A DNA stretch of 18,072 nucleotides from an uncultured Bacillota bacterium (GTDB lineage: Bacteria > Bacillota > Clostridia > Tissierellales > Tissierellaceae), in contig CALGAG010000165.1 in the NCBI GenBank assembly GCA_937951995.1, positions 1 through 18,072 of the forward strand, given 5' to 3'. The position numbers and the translations under genes were made by a program. Below are positions 1-5,488 of the stretch, piece by piece (within the stretch, counting starts at the first letter, position 1; each line of letters starts with the position of its first letter). The notes beneath the pieces are model-generated. The model saw nothing but the letters and a program-made list of their open reading frames with translations, did not search any database and was not told the origin of the DNA.

Positions 1-386
1 GCTTCAATGATTTGTGAATCCTCAAGGACCCCTGAAGGAAATACAACCACTGCCTTGTTTGTAGATAGGTTTACATTTGCTGAAGTAACTCCCTCCAGTT
101 TGTTTAGGGCTTTCTCCACCCTGGCTGAGCAGGAGCTTCAGGTCATGCCCTCAACAAGGAGGGTCCTCTTCTCAGGTGGAACCTGGTAGCCCGTCTTCTC
201 AATTGTCCTAACTATATCATCCTTTTGGATCTTTTCGTCGTCGTAGCTTACTGTAGCCTTGTTGGTGGACAGGTTCACATTTGCCTTGTCTATACCCTCA
301 AGCCTTGACAGGGACTTTTCAATCCTTGCCGAACAGGCTGCACATGTCATTCCCACAACATCCACCGTTAGCCTTTTATTTGCCAT
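1..386 (-). CDS. copA: Copper-type P1B-ATPase, N-terminal part (partial), with in-frame UGA in the second HMA domain
   Basis: Seen: from ATG at 386 the protein opens with an HMA domain (GMTCAAC, Cys15 and Cys18) and then a second HMA domain of the same pattern. At codon 83 (138-140) the expected first Cys of GMTCxxC is TGA, giving GMT-TGA-SSC followed by SARVEKALNKLEG and an open frame to the window edge. AAAGGA lies 7 nt before the ATG. Known: tandem N-terminal HMA domains of this type are typical of CopA copper exporters of the inner membrane, where the CxxC pair binds Cu(I). The ATPase core lies outside the window, so the exact metal is not proven. Inference: the UGA may be read as selenocysteine, because the frame and domain stay intact on both sides. 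A nonsense mutation or read error is the alternative, in which case translation would give an 82-residue one-domain product. Transcribed divergently from feoABC. Confidence 0.8.
102..140 (-). other. Candidate UGA recoding site with SECIS-like hairpins
   Basis: Two mutually exclusive stems follow the UGA on the minus strand. Stem 1 pairs CUCC (135-132) with GGAG (117-114), bulges U131, then pairs GCUC (130-127) with GGGU (121-118) around loop AGCCA. The bulged U resembles the fdhF SECIS, but the loop is only 11 nt from the UGA. Stem 2 pairs AGGGU (122-118) with GCCCU (110-106) around loop GGAGAAA. It begins with GG and sits about 20 nt from the UGA, closer to the usual bacterial SECIS spacing, but it is only 5 bp. 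Both were found by eye without energy calculation. Confidence 0.35.
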
Positions 387-405
387 GGTATCATCCTTTC
401 TCTAC

Positions 406-422
406 ACCCCCTCCCCGGGGGT
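406..422 (-). promoter_or_regulatory. CsoR-like palindromic operator of the copper ATPase gene
   Basis: A perfect inverted repeat ACCCCC / GGGGGT separated by 5 bases lies just downstream of the predicted transcription start of the copper ATPase gene. G/C-rich palindromes of this style are the known targets of the Cu(I)-sensing repressor CsoR. The identity of the regulator is inferred from motif and gene context only. Confidence 0.5.
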
Positions 423-436
423 CTGTGTATAATCAA

Positions 437-465
437 ATTATATCATCCTCACAAGTCCTTGTCAA
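437..465 (-). promoter_or_regulatory. SigA-type promoter of the copper ATPase gene
   Basis: On the minus strand TTGACA (465-460) and TATAAT (442-437) match consensus exactly with a 17-bp spacer. The expected start near 430 puts the G/C palindrome in the first transcribed bases, suitable for repression. Confidence 0.8.
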
Positions 466-540
466 TACTTCTGTCTTAGGACGTCATGTGTTATTGCTTT
501 GACAAAAAAACCTTGCAATTCCGTCGGAAATGTATTATTC

Positions 541-562
541 TATAATTGATAATAGTTATCAA
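541..562 (+). promoter_or_regulatory. -10 box and Fur-box-like operator of feoABC
   Basis: TATAAT at 541-546 runs directly into the perfect palindrome TTGATAA-TAG-TTATCAA (546-562). Read as a 7-1-7 box, TGATAAT-A-GTTATCA differs from the Fur consensus TGATAATNATTATCA at one position. The only -35 at usable distance is weak (TTCCGT, 519-524, 16-bp spacer). Iron-dependent repression by Fur, or a DtxR-family analogue, is inferred from the motif, its position over the promoter and the genes downstream. Confidence 0.6.
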
Positions 563-603
563 GATATTTCATTATTTTACATAGAAAGGTGTTGAAGTGC
601 ACT

Positions 604-822
604 ATGGTACTTTCAGGAGTAAAAAAGAATGACAAGTGCAGAATCAAGCAGGTTATGGGTGGAGGCTATGCCAGGAAAAGACTATATGAACTTGGTCTTA
701 ACAGCGGAGCCGAGTTAAAGATGGTTAAGAATGATTTCGGTCCAATAATAATTTCCATGTCAGGCTCTAAACTTGCAATAGGTAGAGGTCTTGCTTCCCA
801 TATCCTTGTGGAGAGGGACTAG
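604..822 (+). CDS. feoA: Ferrous iron transport protein A (FeoA)
   Basis: A 72-residue protein of the SH3-like FeoA family, the small cytoplasmic partner of the FeoB ferrous iron transporter. The family pattern is visible in GYARKRLYELGLNSGAELKM and in IISMSGSKLAIGRGLASHI. Length is normal for FeoA. The start is not clear-cut. ATG at 604 gives the usual N-terminus (MVLSGVKKND), but the purine-rich AGAAAGG ends about 14 bases upstream. In-frame GTG 589 and TTG 592 overlap or abut that motif, so they are less likely. First gene of feoABC, 48 bp before feoB, behind a Fur-like operator. The call relies on sequence pattern plus the adjacent FeoB. Confidence 0.88.
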   Translation: MVLSGVKKNDKCRIKQVMGGGYARKRLYELGLNSGAELKMVKNDFGPIIISMSGSKLAIGRGLASHILVERD

Positions 823-870
823 CTTTTTGGATTTGCTTGATAATAGGTTTCAACGAGGAGGACACAATTT

Positions 871-2856
871 ATGCAAAATATAGCATTGGTGGGAAATCCC
901 AACAGCGGGAAAACCACCTTGTTTAATGTGCTTACCGGCTCAAACCAGCATGTTGGAAACTGGCCGGGAGTGACTGTTGAAAAAAAAGAAGGCTCCTTTA
1001 AGCACAAGGGAGTCCTTTATAATGTAGTGGACCTTCCTGGTACATATAGTCTTGGGGCTTATTCAGAGGATGAGCTGGTTGCAAGGGACTTCATTGTTAA
1101 GGGAAGCCCGGATGTTGTAATAAACGTAGTTGATGCCACAAATCTTGAGAGAAACCTCTACCTGACAACCCAACTTCTCGAAATGGGTGCTAATGTTGTT
1201 GTGGCTCTTAACATGATGGATGAGGCTGAGTCCAAACAGATCAGGATATCCACAAAAGACCTTTCAGAAGCTCTTGGAGTCCCTGTGATTTCAACCGTTG
1301 CCGCCAAGAAAAAAGGTATTGAGGACCTTGTTGATGGAACCCTCAAGGCAATGTCCCATGAGCCAAGGAAGGTTGTTTTTACCTATGGCAAGGAGATCGA
1401 TGAAGAAATTGCAAATATCCGTAACCTGCTCAAGGAGGAATCCCTTCCCTATCCGGAGGACTGGATGGCATTGAAGCTTCTTGAGGGAGACCAGGAAATG
1501 GTTTCCATTATTGAGGGAATGGGTCCTGTTAAAGACCACCTGGAAACCCTACTTTCCAACAATGTGGATTACGAGCTTGATATAGTGGACAAAAGGTATG
1601 CATATGTAAATGGTATTACAAAGAAGTGTGTTGTTAAGCCGGATGATGAAATCATTACTACCACCGACAAGATAGACAGGGTCCTTACAAGCAGGCTCTT
1701 TGGCCTTCCCATATTTGGTCTGATAATGTATCTTGTCTTCCAGCTTACCTTTGTGGTTGGGTCTGATTTTCTGGGAGGCTATGTTGAAACGGCAATTGAG
1801 ATTTTCGGAGAGTTTGTGGAGGGCTGGCTGGTTTCAATGGGATCTCCCCATTGGTTGGTCTCATTTGTTATAGAGGGTTTTGTTGGAGGAGTTGGTGCAG
1901 TACTGGTCTTTGTTCCCCTGATCATGGTCCTCTACTTCTTCCTTGCAATACTTGAAGATACGGGCTACATGGCAAGGGCTGCCTATATAATGGATGGAAT
2001 AATGCGGGCTGTAGGCCTTCATGGAAAGACCTTCATATCAATGATTGTGGGATTTGGCTGTAATGTACCTGGAATAATGGCCACAAGAACCCTGGAAAAC
2101 AAGAAGGACAGGATGATTGCAATACTTATCAACCCCTTCATGTCCTGTGGAGCCAGACTTCCGATTTACCTTGTGTTCATAGCTGCATTTTTCCCAAACA
2201 ACGGCGGACTAGTTCTATTTATAATCTATGCACTGGGAATAGGAATGGCTCTGCTGATGGGCAAGATTTTCAGCAAAACCCTATTCAAGGGAGAATCCTC
2301 CCACTTCATCATGGAATTGCCACCCTACAGACTACCCTCAGCATCCAGTGTCCTAAGGGACATGTGGGAGAAGGTATGGGACTTTGTCAAAAGGGCAGGT
2401 ACGGTTATATTTGCAGTGGTTGCACTCCTGTGGGTCCTATCCGTTCTACCCATGGGGGTTGAACCCTACTCCCAGGAGAGTATCCTGGGCAGGGTTGGAG
2501 AGTTTATAGCCCCCCTATTCGCACCAGCAGGCTTTGGTAGTTGGCAGGCATCCGTAAGCCTCTTTGCCGGAATAGCTGCCAAGGAGGCGGTTGTTGCAGT
2601 CCTAGGGATGGTCTATGCTGGTGTCAGTGAAGGTAGCGAGTTGGTTGCGGCAATCAGGGAATCCTTTACAACTCTGTCTGCAGTATCATTCTTGGTTATG
2701 ACACTTCTTTACACACCATGTGCGGCTGTAATAGCCACTGTAAAAAAGGAAACCAACTCATACAAATGGGCTGCCTTCATGGCGATCTATCCCTTTGTTC
2801 TGGCCTGGGTGCTAGCGGTCATGGTCTACCAGATAGGTTCATTGATGGGCTTTTAA
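871..2856 (+). CDS. feoB: Ferrous iron transport protein B (FeoB)
   Basis: A full-length (661 aa) inner-membrane Fe(II) transporter with an N-terminal G domain. G1 is GNPNSGKT (residues 8-15), G2 Thr lies in GNWPGVTVE (Thr35), G3 is DLPG (54-57) and G4 is NMMD (114-117). A helical linker to about residue 265 is followed by the polytopic membrane domain, with the two conserved gate motifs GCNVPGIMATRT and NPFMSCGARLPIY. Known: GTP binding and hydrolysis by the G domain drive or gate iron uptake under anoxic conditions, where Fe(II) dominates. The start is fixed by GAGGAGG ten bases before ATG 871. feoC begins 12 bp after the stop, so the three genes are one operon. No truncation or odd feature is seen. 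Confidence 0.97.
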   Translation: MQNIALVGNPNSGKTTLFNVLTGSNQHVGNWPGVTVEKKEGSFKHKGVLYNVVDLPGTYSLGAYSEDELVARDFIVKGSPDVVINVVDATNLERNLYLTTQLLEMGANVVVALNMMDEAESKQIRISTKDLSEALGVPVISTVAAKKKGIEDLVDGTLKAMSHEPRKVVFTYGKEIDEEIANIRNLLKEESLPYPEDWMALKLLEGDQEMVSIIEGMGPVKDHLETLLSNNVDYELDIVDKRYAYVNGITKKCVVKPDDEIITTTDKIDRVLTSRLFGLPIFGLIMYLVFQLTFVVGSDFLGGYVETAIEIFGEFVEGWLVSMGSPHWLVSFVIEGFVGGVGAVLVFVPLIMVLYFFLAILEDTGYMARAAYIMDGIMRAVGLHGKTFISMIVGFGCNVPGIMATRTLENKKDRMIAILINPFMSCGARLPIYLVFIAAFFPNNGGLVLFIIYALGIGMALLMGKIFSKTLFKGESSHFIMELPPYRLPSASSVLRDMWEKVWDFVKRAGTVIFAVVALLWVLSVLPMGVEPYSQESILGRVGEFIAPLFAPAGFGSWQASVSLFAGIAAKEAVVAVLGMVYAGVSEGSELVAAIRESFTTLSAVSFLVMTLLYTPCAAVIATVKKETNSYKWAAFMAIYPFVLAWVLAVMVYQIGSLMGF

Positions 2857-2868
2857 GGAGGGTATGAA

Positions 2869-3126
2869 ATGCTAAAGGAAGTACTAAAGGAAATAAAGCA
2901 AGCAAATGTATATTCAAAACCACAAATAGCCAGGAACCTGGATGTATCTGAAAATGTTCTTGAGGATATGATAAAAACCCTGGTGAGAATGGGATACCTT
3001 GAGGAGGACCTTGGATCACCCACCTGTGAGACTAAATGCTCGGGATGTTCGGTTTCAAGCTGCAATACAATTCCAATAAAGATGCTGAGCATAACCGAAA
3101 AGGGAGATCGAAAAATTAATTCATAA
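2869..3126 (+). CDS. feoC: FeoC-like winged-helix protein with a four-cysteine cluster
   Basis: An 85-residue protein. Residues 1-50 look like a small winged-helix fold (VLKEIKQANVYSKPQIARNL followed by a recognition-helix-like stretch). A loop then carries four cysteines, CETKCSGCSVSSC, spaced C-x3-C-x2-C-x4-C. Known: FeoC proteins are winged-helix partners of FeoB whose cysteine loop can bind a [4Fe-4S] cluster and may sense iron or oxygen. Here this is inferred from fold, cysteines and position directly after feoB. AAGGAGGG lies a few bases before the ATG. A transcriptional role cannot be excluded. Last gene of the feo operon, followed by an intrinsic terminator. Confidence 0.8.
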   Translation: MLKEVLKEIKQANVYSKPQIARNLDVSENVLEDMIKTLVRMGYLEEDLGSPTCETKCSGCSVSSCNTIPIKMLSITEKGDRKINS

Positions 3127-3145
3127 AAATTTTATAAGTTTAAAT

Positions 3146-3184
3146 AAGAAGAAGGAGCCATTTAAAGGACTTCCTTCTTTTTTT
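3146..3184 (+). terminator. Intrinsic terminator after feoABC
   Basis: AAGAAGGAG (3149-3157) pairs with TTCCTTCTT (3171-3179), including one G-T wobble, around a 13-base loop. Further A-T pairs extend the base and a T run continues to 3184. It ends the feo operon and separates it from the noncoding region that follows. Confidence 0.8.
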
Positions 3185-3206
3185 GTATAAACTTTTTTGT
3201 TTTTTC

Positions 3207-3235
3207 ATGTTTAAAAGAATATATGTGGGTATAAT
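3207..3235 (+). promoter_or_regulatory. Probable promoter of the candidate large RNA
   Basis: A perfect TATAAT at 3230-3235 lies in an A/T-rich stretch. The element 17 bp upstream (ATGTTT, 3207-3212) is a weak -35. The expected start is near 3242, about 17 bases before the long-range stem of the RNA. Confidence 0.5.
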
Positions 3236-3423
3236 ATAACTACAAATCATATATTAACTAACTGCTTCAATGAAGCAAGGTTGATATTATGGTTTCATGG
3301 GACTTTGATAACTGCATCCAACTAAAATTCAATCAATAAGTTGTAGAAGTTTATTGAACCTGGAAAGATTCAAGTAACAATGCAAAGTATTGATATGGAT
3401 TCAGGTAAAATCTGAATTCAGAA

Positions 3424-3452
3424 GCTACACCTATTTAGAAGTTACTGTTGTA
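3424..3452 (+). repeat. Bipartite motif inside the candidate RNA, copy 1
   Basis: GCTACACCTATT, six variable bases (TAGAAG), then TTACTGTTGTA. The outer bases CTACA and TGTAG (ending at 3453) can pair, so the motif is probably a hairpin with conserved flanks and a variable tip. The same arrangement recurs at 3548-3576. Confidence 0.75.
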
Positions 3453-3547
3453 GAAGCTAAATGAAACAAGCTGTAGGAAGTTGGCAATGTAAGAAAAGAT
3501 AGTACTGTAGAACAAGTTTAAGATGTAGAAAGTTTTAGATGTAAGTT

Positions 3548-3576
3548 GCTACACCTATTAAAGTATTACTGTTGTA
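3548..3576 (+). repeat. Bipartite motif inside the candidate RNA, copy 2
   Basis: GCTACACCTATT, six variable bases (AAAGTA), then TTACTGTTGTA: both conserved blocks are identical to copy 1 and the gap is also six bases. It starts 124 bases after copy 1. TACA/TGTA can pair at the ends. Confidence 0.75.
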
Positions 3577-3673
3577 AGATTCCAGGTTTAAGTAGTTTAT
3601 GCAAGTATGATGGTAAAAGAAAAGTAGAAAGTAGTAAGGTAGTAAAAACGCAGTAAAGGAAGTACCTGTAACA

Positions 3674-3701
3674 GGGATTTGTGGTATCCCCATAAACCAC
3701 A
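3674..3701 (+). other. Predicted H-type pseudoknot in the candidate RNA
   Basis: GGGAT (3674-3678) pairs with ATCCC (3686-3690), and TGTGGT (3680-3685) pairs with ACCACA (3696-3701). The arms interleave, leaving one base before the second stem, no base between the stems and a five-base crossing loop (CATAA). This is compact pseudoknot geometry. Found by eye. Confidence 0.5.
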
Positions 3702-3864
3702 GAAAAAGTAACCTTAGGGTTATGAAAGTGTAACAACTAAATAACTTATTAGGTTATAAGATTAGAGTTTAATCCTCTGTAACTTAAATTAAGGAGTGTT
3801 TAAGGATAAGTGATTGAACCAAAAAGTTCATGTTGGAGCAGTTATTCAAGGTCCTATTTAATAT

Positions 3865-3910
3865 GAAAGGTTTATCCCAATGAAAAAGGATGGACCTTTC
3901 TTATTTTTTT
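3865..3910 (+). terminator. Strong intrinsic terminator of the candidate RNA
   Basis: GAAAGGTTTATCC (3865-3877) pairs with GGATGGACCTTTC (3888-3900) over 13 bp including two G-U pairs, loop CAATGAAAAA, followed by TTATTTTTTT. It ends the RNA before the pncB promoter. An alternative pairing AAGGTCC (3848-3854) with GGACCTT (3892-3898) would compete with it. Confidence 0.85.
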
Positions 3911-3969
3911 GTTCTTTTTTCCAATATATTGAAAGTTTTCAATTAAATCTCCAAAATACGCTGAAAACT

Positions 3970-3978
3970 TGCTATAAT
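3970..3978 (+). promoter_or_regulatory. Extended -10 promoter of pncB
   Basis: TGCTATAAT is an extended -10 element (TGnTATAAT) about 30 bases before the pncB ATG. No good -35 is visible, which is common for extended -10 promoters. It lies downstream of the RNA terminator, so pncB appears to be transcribed on its own. Confidence 0.65.
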
Positions 3979-4008
3979 GTACATAACATAGAAAAAAGGA
4001 GAGTAACC

Positions 4009-5463
4009 ATGGATAAATTTGATTGGACCGACAAGAAAAACCTGACCATGCTGGCAGACTACTATGAGTTCACCATGGCAAATGGTTATTTACAGAACGG
4101 GATGCATGACACCATTGCTTATTTCGACATGTTTTTCAGATCCATACCCGATGACGGAGGGTACGCAATCATGGCTGGGGTCGAGCAGTTGATTGACTAC
4201 CTGAAGACCTTAAGCTTTGACAAGGAGGATATTGAATATTTTAGAAGCAAGGATATTTTCAGCGAAGAATTTCTGGACTATTTAAGGAACTTCAAATTCG
4301 TATGTGATGTGTGGGCCATTCCAGAAGGCACACCCATTTTCCCAAGGGAGCCCTTGGTTGTTGTAAGGGGACCGGTGATTCAGGCCCAGCTTGTTGAAAC
4401 CATGATCCTACTAACCATAAACCATCAATCCCTGATAGCCACCAAGGCCAGCAGGATTGTACGGGCAGCAGACGGCAGGAGCGTAATCGAGTTTGGCTCC
4501 AGAAGGGCACAGGGATACAACGGTGCTATCCAGGGGGCCAGGGCTGCATATATAGGTGGCTGCATCGGCACCTCCAGTACAATTGTGGATAGGGATTTTG
4601 GTATTCCAGCACTTGGAACAATGGCCCACAGCTGGGTTCAAATGTTTCCAGACGAGCTGGAAGCCTTTAGGGCATACGCAAGGGCCTACCCTGGAAGCTG
4701 TACCCTTCTTGTAGATACCTACAATACACTAAAGACCGGAATACCCAATGCCATTAAGGTTTTTGACGAAGAGGTTGTTTCAAGGGGATTCAGACCTAAG
4801 GGAATCAGGATTGACAGTGGCGATATTGCTTATCTTTCCAAGGAGGCCAGAGCAATGCTTGATGAAGCAGGCTACGAAGATGTTCAAATAATGGCCTCAA
4901 GCAGCCTGGATGAATTTGTAATAAAGGATTTGGTCACCCAGGGAGCAAAGATTGATGCCTTTGGAGTTGGGGAGAGACTTATCACTGCAAAGTCTGAGCC
5001 AATTTTCGGTGGTGTGTACAAGCTTGTGGCAATTGAAGAAAACGGCGTGATGAAGCCAAAGATAAAGATAAGCAACAACGTTGAAAAAATCACAACACCT
5101 GGATTCAAGCAGATCTACCGGTTCTACGACAAGAAAACCCACACACCAATGGCTGATGTTATCACTCTCCATGACGAGAAGGTGCCTGAGGATGGTCCTT
5201 ATGAAATCTTCCACCCATTGTTCACATGGAAGCGCAAGACCCTTACAGACTACTACACACGGCCTCTTCTTGTACAGCTTTTCCATAAGGGCAGAAGCGT
5301 CTATGAAAGTCCTGATGTCCATGAAATCAGGGATTTCTGCAGGTCTGAGATTGAGAATCTGTGGGATGAGGTAAAGAGATTTGAAAGACCACACGAATAC
5401 TTTGTGGACCTGTCACAGGACCTCTGGAATATCAAGGATAAAATGCTTATAAGCCACAAATAA
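4009..5463 (+). CDS. pncB: Nicotinate phosphoribosyltransferase
   Basis: A full-length cytoplasmic enzyme (484 aa) of NAD salvage. It converts nicotinate and PRPP, with ATP, to nicotinate mononucleotide. Family motifs seen in order: LADYYEFTMANGY near the N-terminus, EFGSRRAQG, GTMAHSW with His207 as the likely phosphorylated histidine, LVDTYNT, RIDSGD (residues 267-272) and the GVGERL phosphate-binding loop. The start at ATG 4009 is supported by AAAAAAGGAGAG just upstream and by alignment of the N-terminus with the family. An in-frame ATG at 3880 would place 43 extra residues across the terminator hairpin and the promoter, and is rejected. Single-gene unit, convergent with the ATPase operon, with a hairpin directly after its stop codon. 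Confidence 0.96.
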   Translation: MDKFDWTDKKNLTMLADYYEFTMANGYLQNGMHDTIAYFDMFFRSIPDDGGYAIMAGVEQLIDYLKTLSFDKEDIEYFRSKDIFSEEFLDYLRNFKFVCDVWAIPEGTPIFPREPLVVVRGPVIQAQLVETMILLTINHQSLIATKASRIVRAADGRSVIEFGSRRAQGYNGAIQGARAAYIGGCIGTSSTIVDRDFGIPALGTMAHSWVQMFPDELEAFRAYARAYPGSCTLLVDTYNTLKTGIPNAIKVFDEEVVSRGFRPKGIRIDSGDIAYLSKEARAMLDEAGYEDVQIMASSSLDEFVIKDLVTQGAKIDAFGVGERLITAKSEPIFGGVYKLVAIEENGVMKPKIKISNNVEKITTPGFKQIYRFYDKKTHTPMADVITLHDEKVPEDGPYEIFHPLFTWKRKTLTDYYTRPLLVQLFHKGRSVYESPDVHEIRDFCRSEIENLWDEVKRFERPHEYFVDLSQDLWNIKDKMLISHK

Positions 5464-5487
5464 GGAGGAAGCCGAAAGGCTTCCTCC
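5464..5487. terminator. Shared bidirectional terminator between pncB and the ATPase operon
   Basis: A perfect 10-bp stem GGAGGAAGCC / GGCTTCCTCC closed by a GAAA tetraloop fills the gap between the two convergent stop codons (pncB ends at 5463, subunit D at 5489). On the plus strand a T-rich tract follows. On the minus strand the T run is weaker (TTATTTGTGG). Confidence 0.85.
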
Positions 5488-5488
5488 A

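Larger units (their letters stand above)
3242..3908 (+). ncRNA. Candidate large structured noncoding RNA (about 665 nt)
   Basis: No credible coding frame crosses this stretch, yet it has a -10 box before it, a strong terminator after it, and dense structure. The ends pair: TAACTGCTTCAA (3259-3270) with TTGGAGCAGTTA (3833-3844), 12 bp with one G-U. Inside are hairpins at 3333-3357 (TCAATAA/TTATTGA), 3398-3418 (GATTCAG/CTGAATT), 3709-3722 (TAACC/GGTTA) and 3815-3830 (TGAAC/GTTCA), an H-type pseudoknot at 3674-3701 and a bipartite motif present twice (3424-3452, 3548-3576). Known: large ornate bacterial RNAs such as OLE, GOLLD and ROOL have this kind of size and enclosing stem. I cannot assign this one to any of them from sequence alone. 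Function unknown. The neighbours (feoC upstream, pncB downstream) have their own terminator and promoter, so it is probably autonomous rather than a leader. Confidence 0.65.

Noticed and set aside
589..603. GTG 589 or TTG 592 as FeoA start
   Set aside because: They overlap or abut the only purine-rich motif, leaving no spacing. ATG 604 gives the family N-terminus, although its own spacing is long, so doubt remains.
3880..4008. 43-codon N-terminal extension of pncB from ATG 3880
   Set aside because: It would cross the RNA terminator and the pncB promoter, is low-complexity (FLFFCSFF), and lacks a ribosome binding site, whereas ATG 4009 has AAAAAAGGAGAG and the family N-terminus.
3185..4008. 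Decayed protein gene or mobile element remnant in the gap
   Set aside because: No frame with family-like fragments, no terminal inverted repeats or target duplications seen; the duplicated 29-base motif has only two copies, both within one structured unit, so neither an insertion sequence nor a CRISPR array fits.
4897..5394. 165-codon open frame on the minus strand inside pncB
   Set aside because: It is fully antisense to a well-supported enzyme gene, has no family-like sequence and no ribosome binding site. It is a shadow of codon use.
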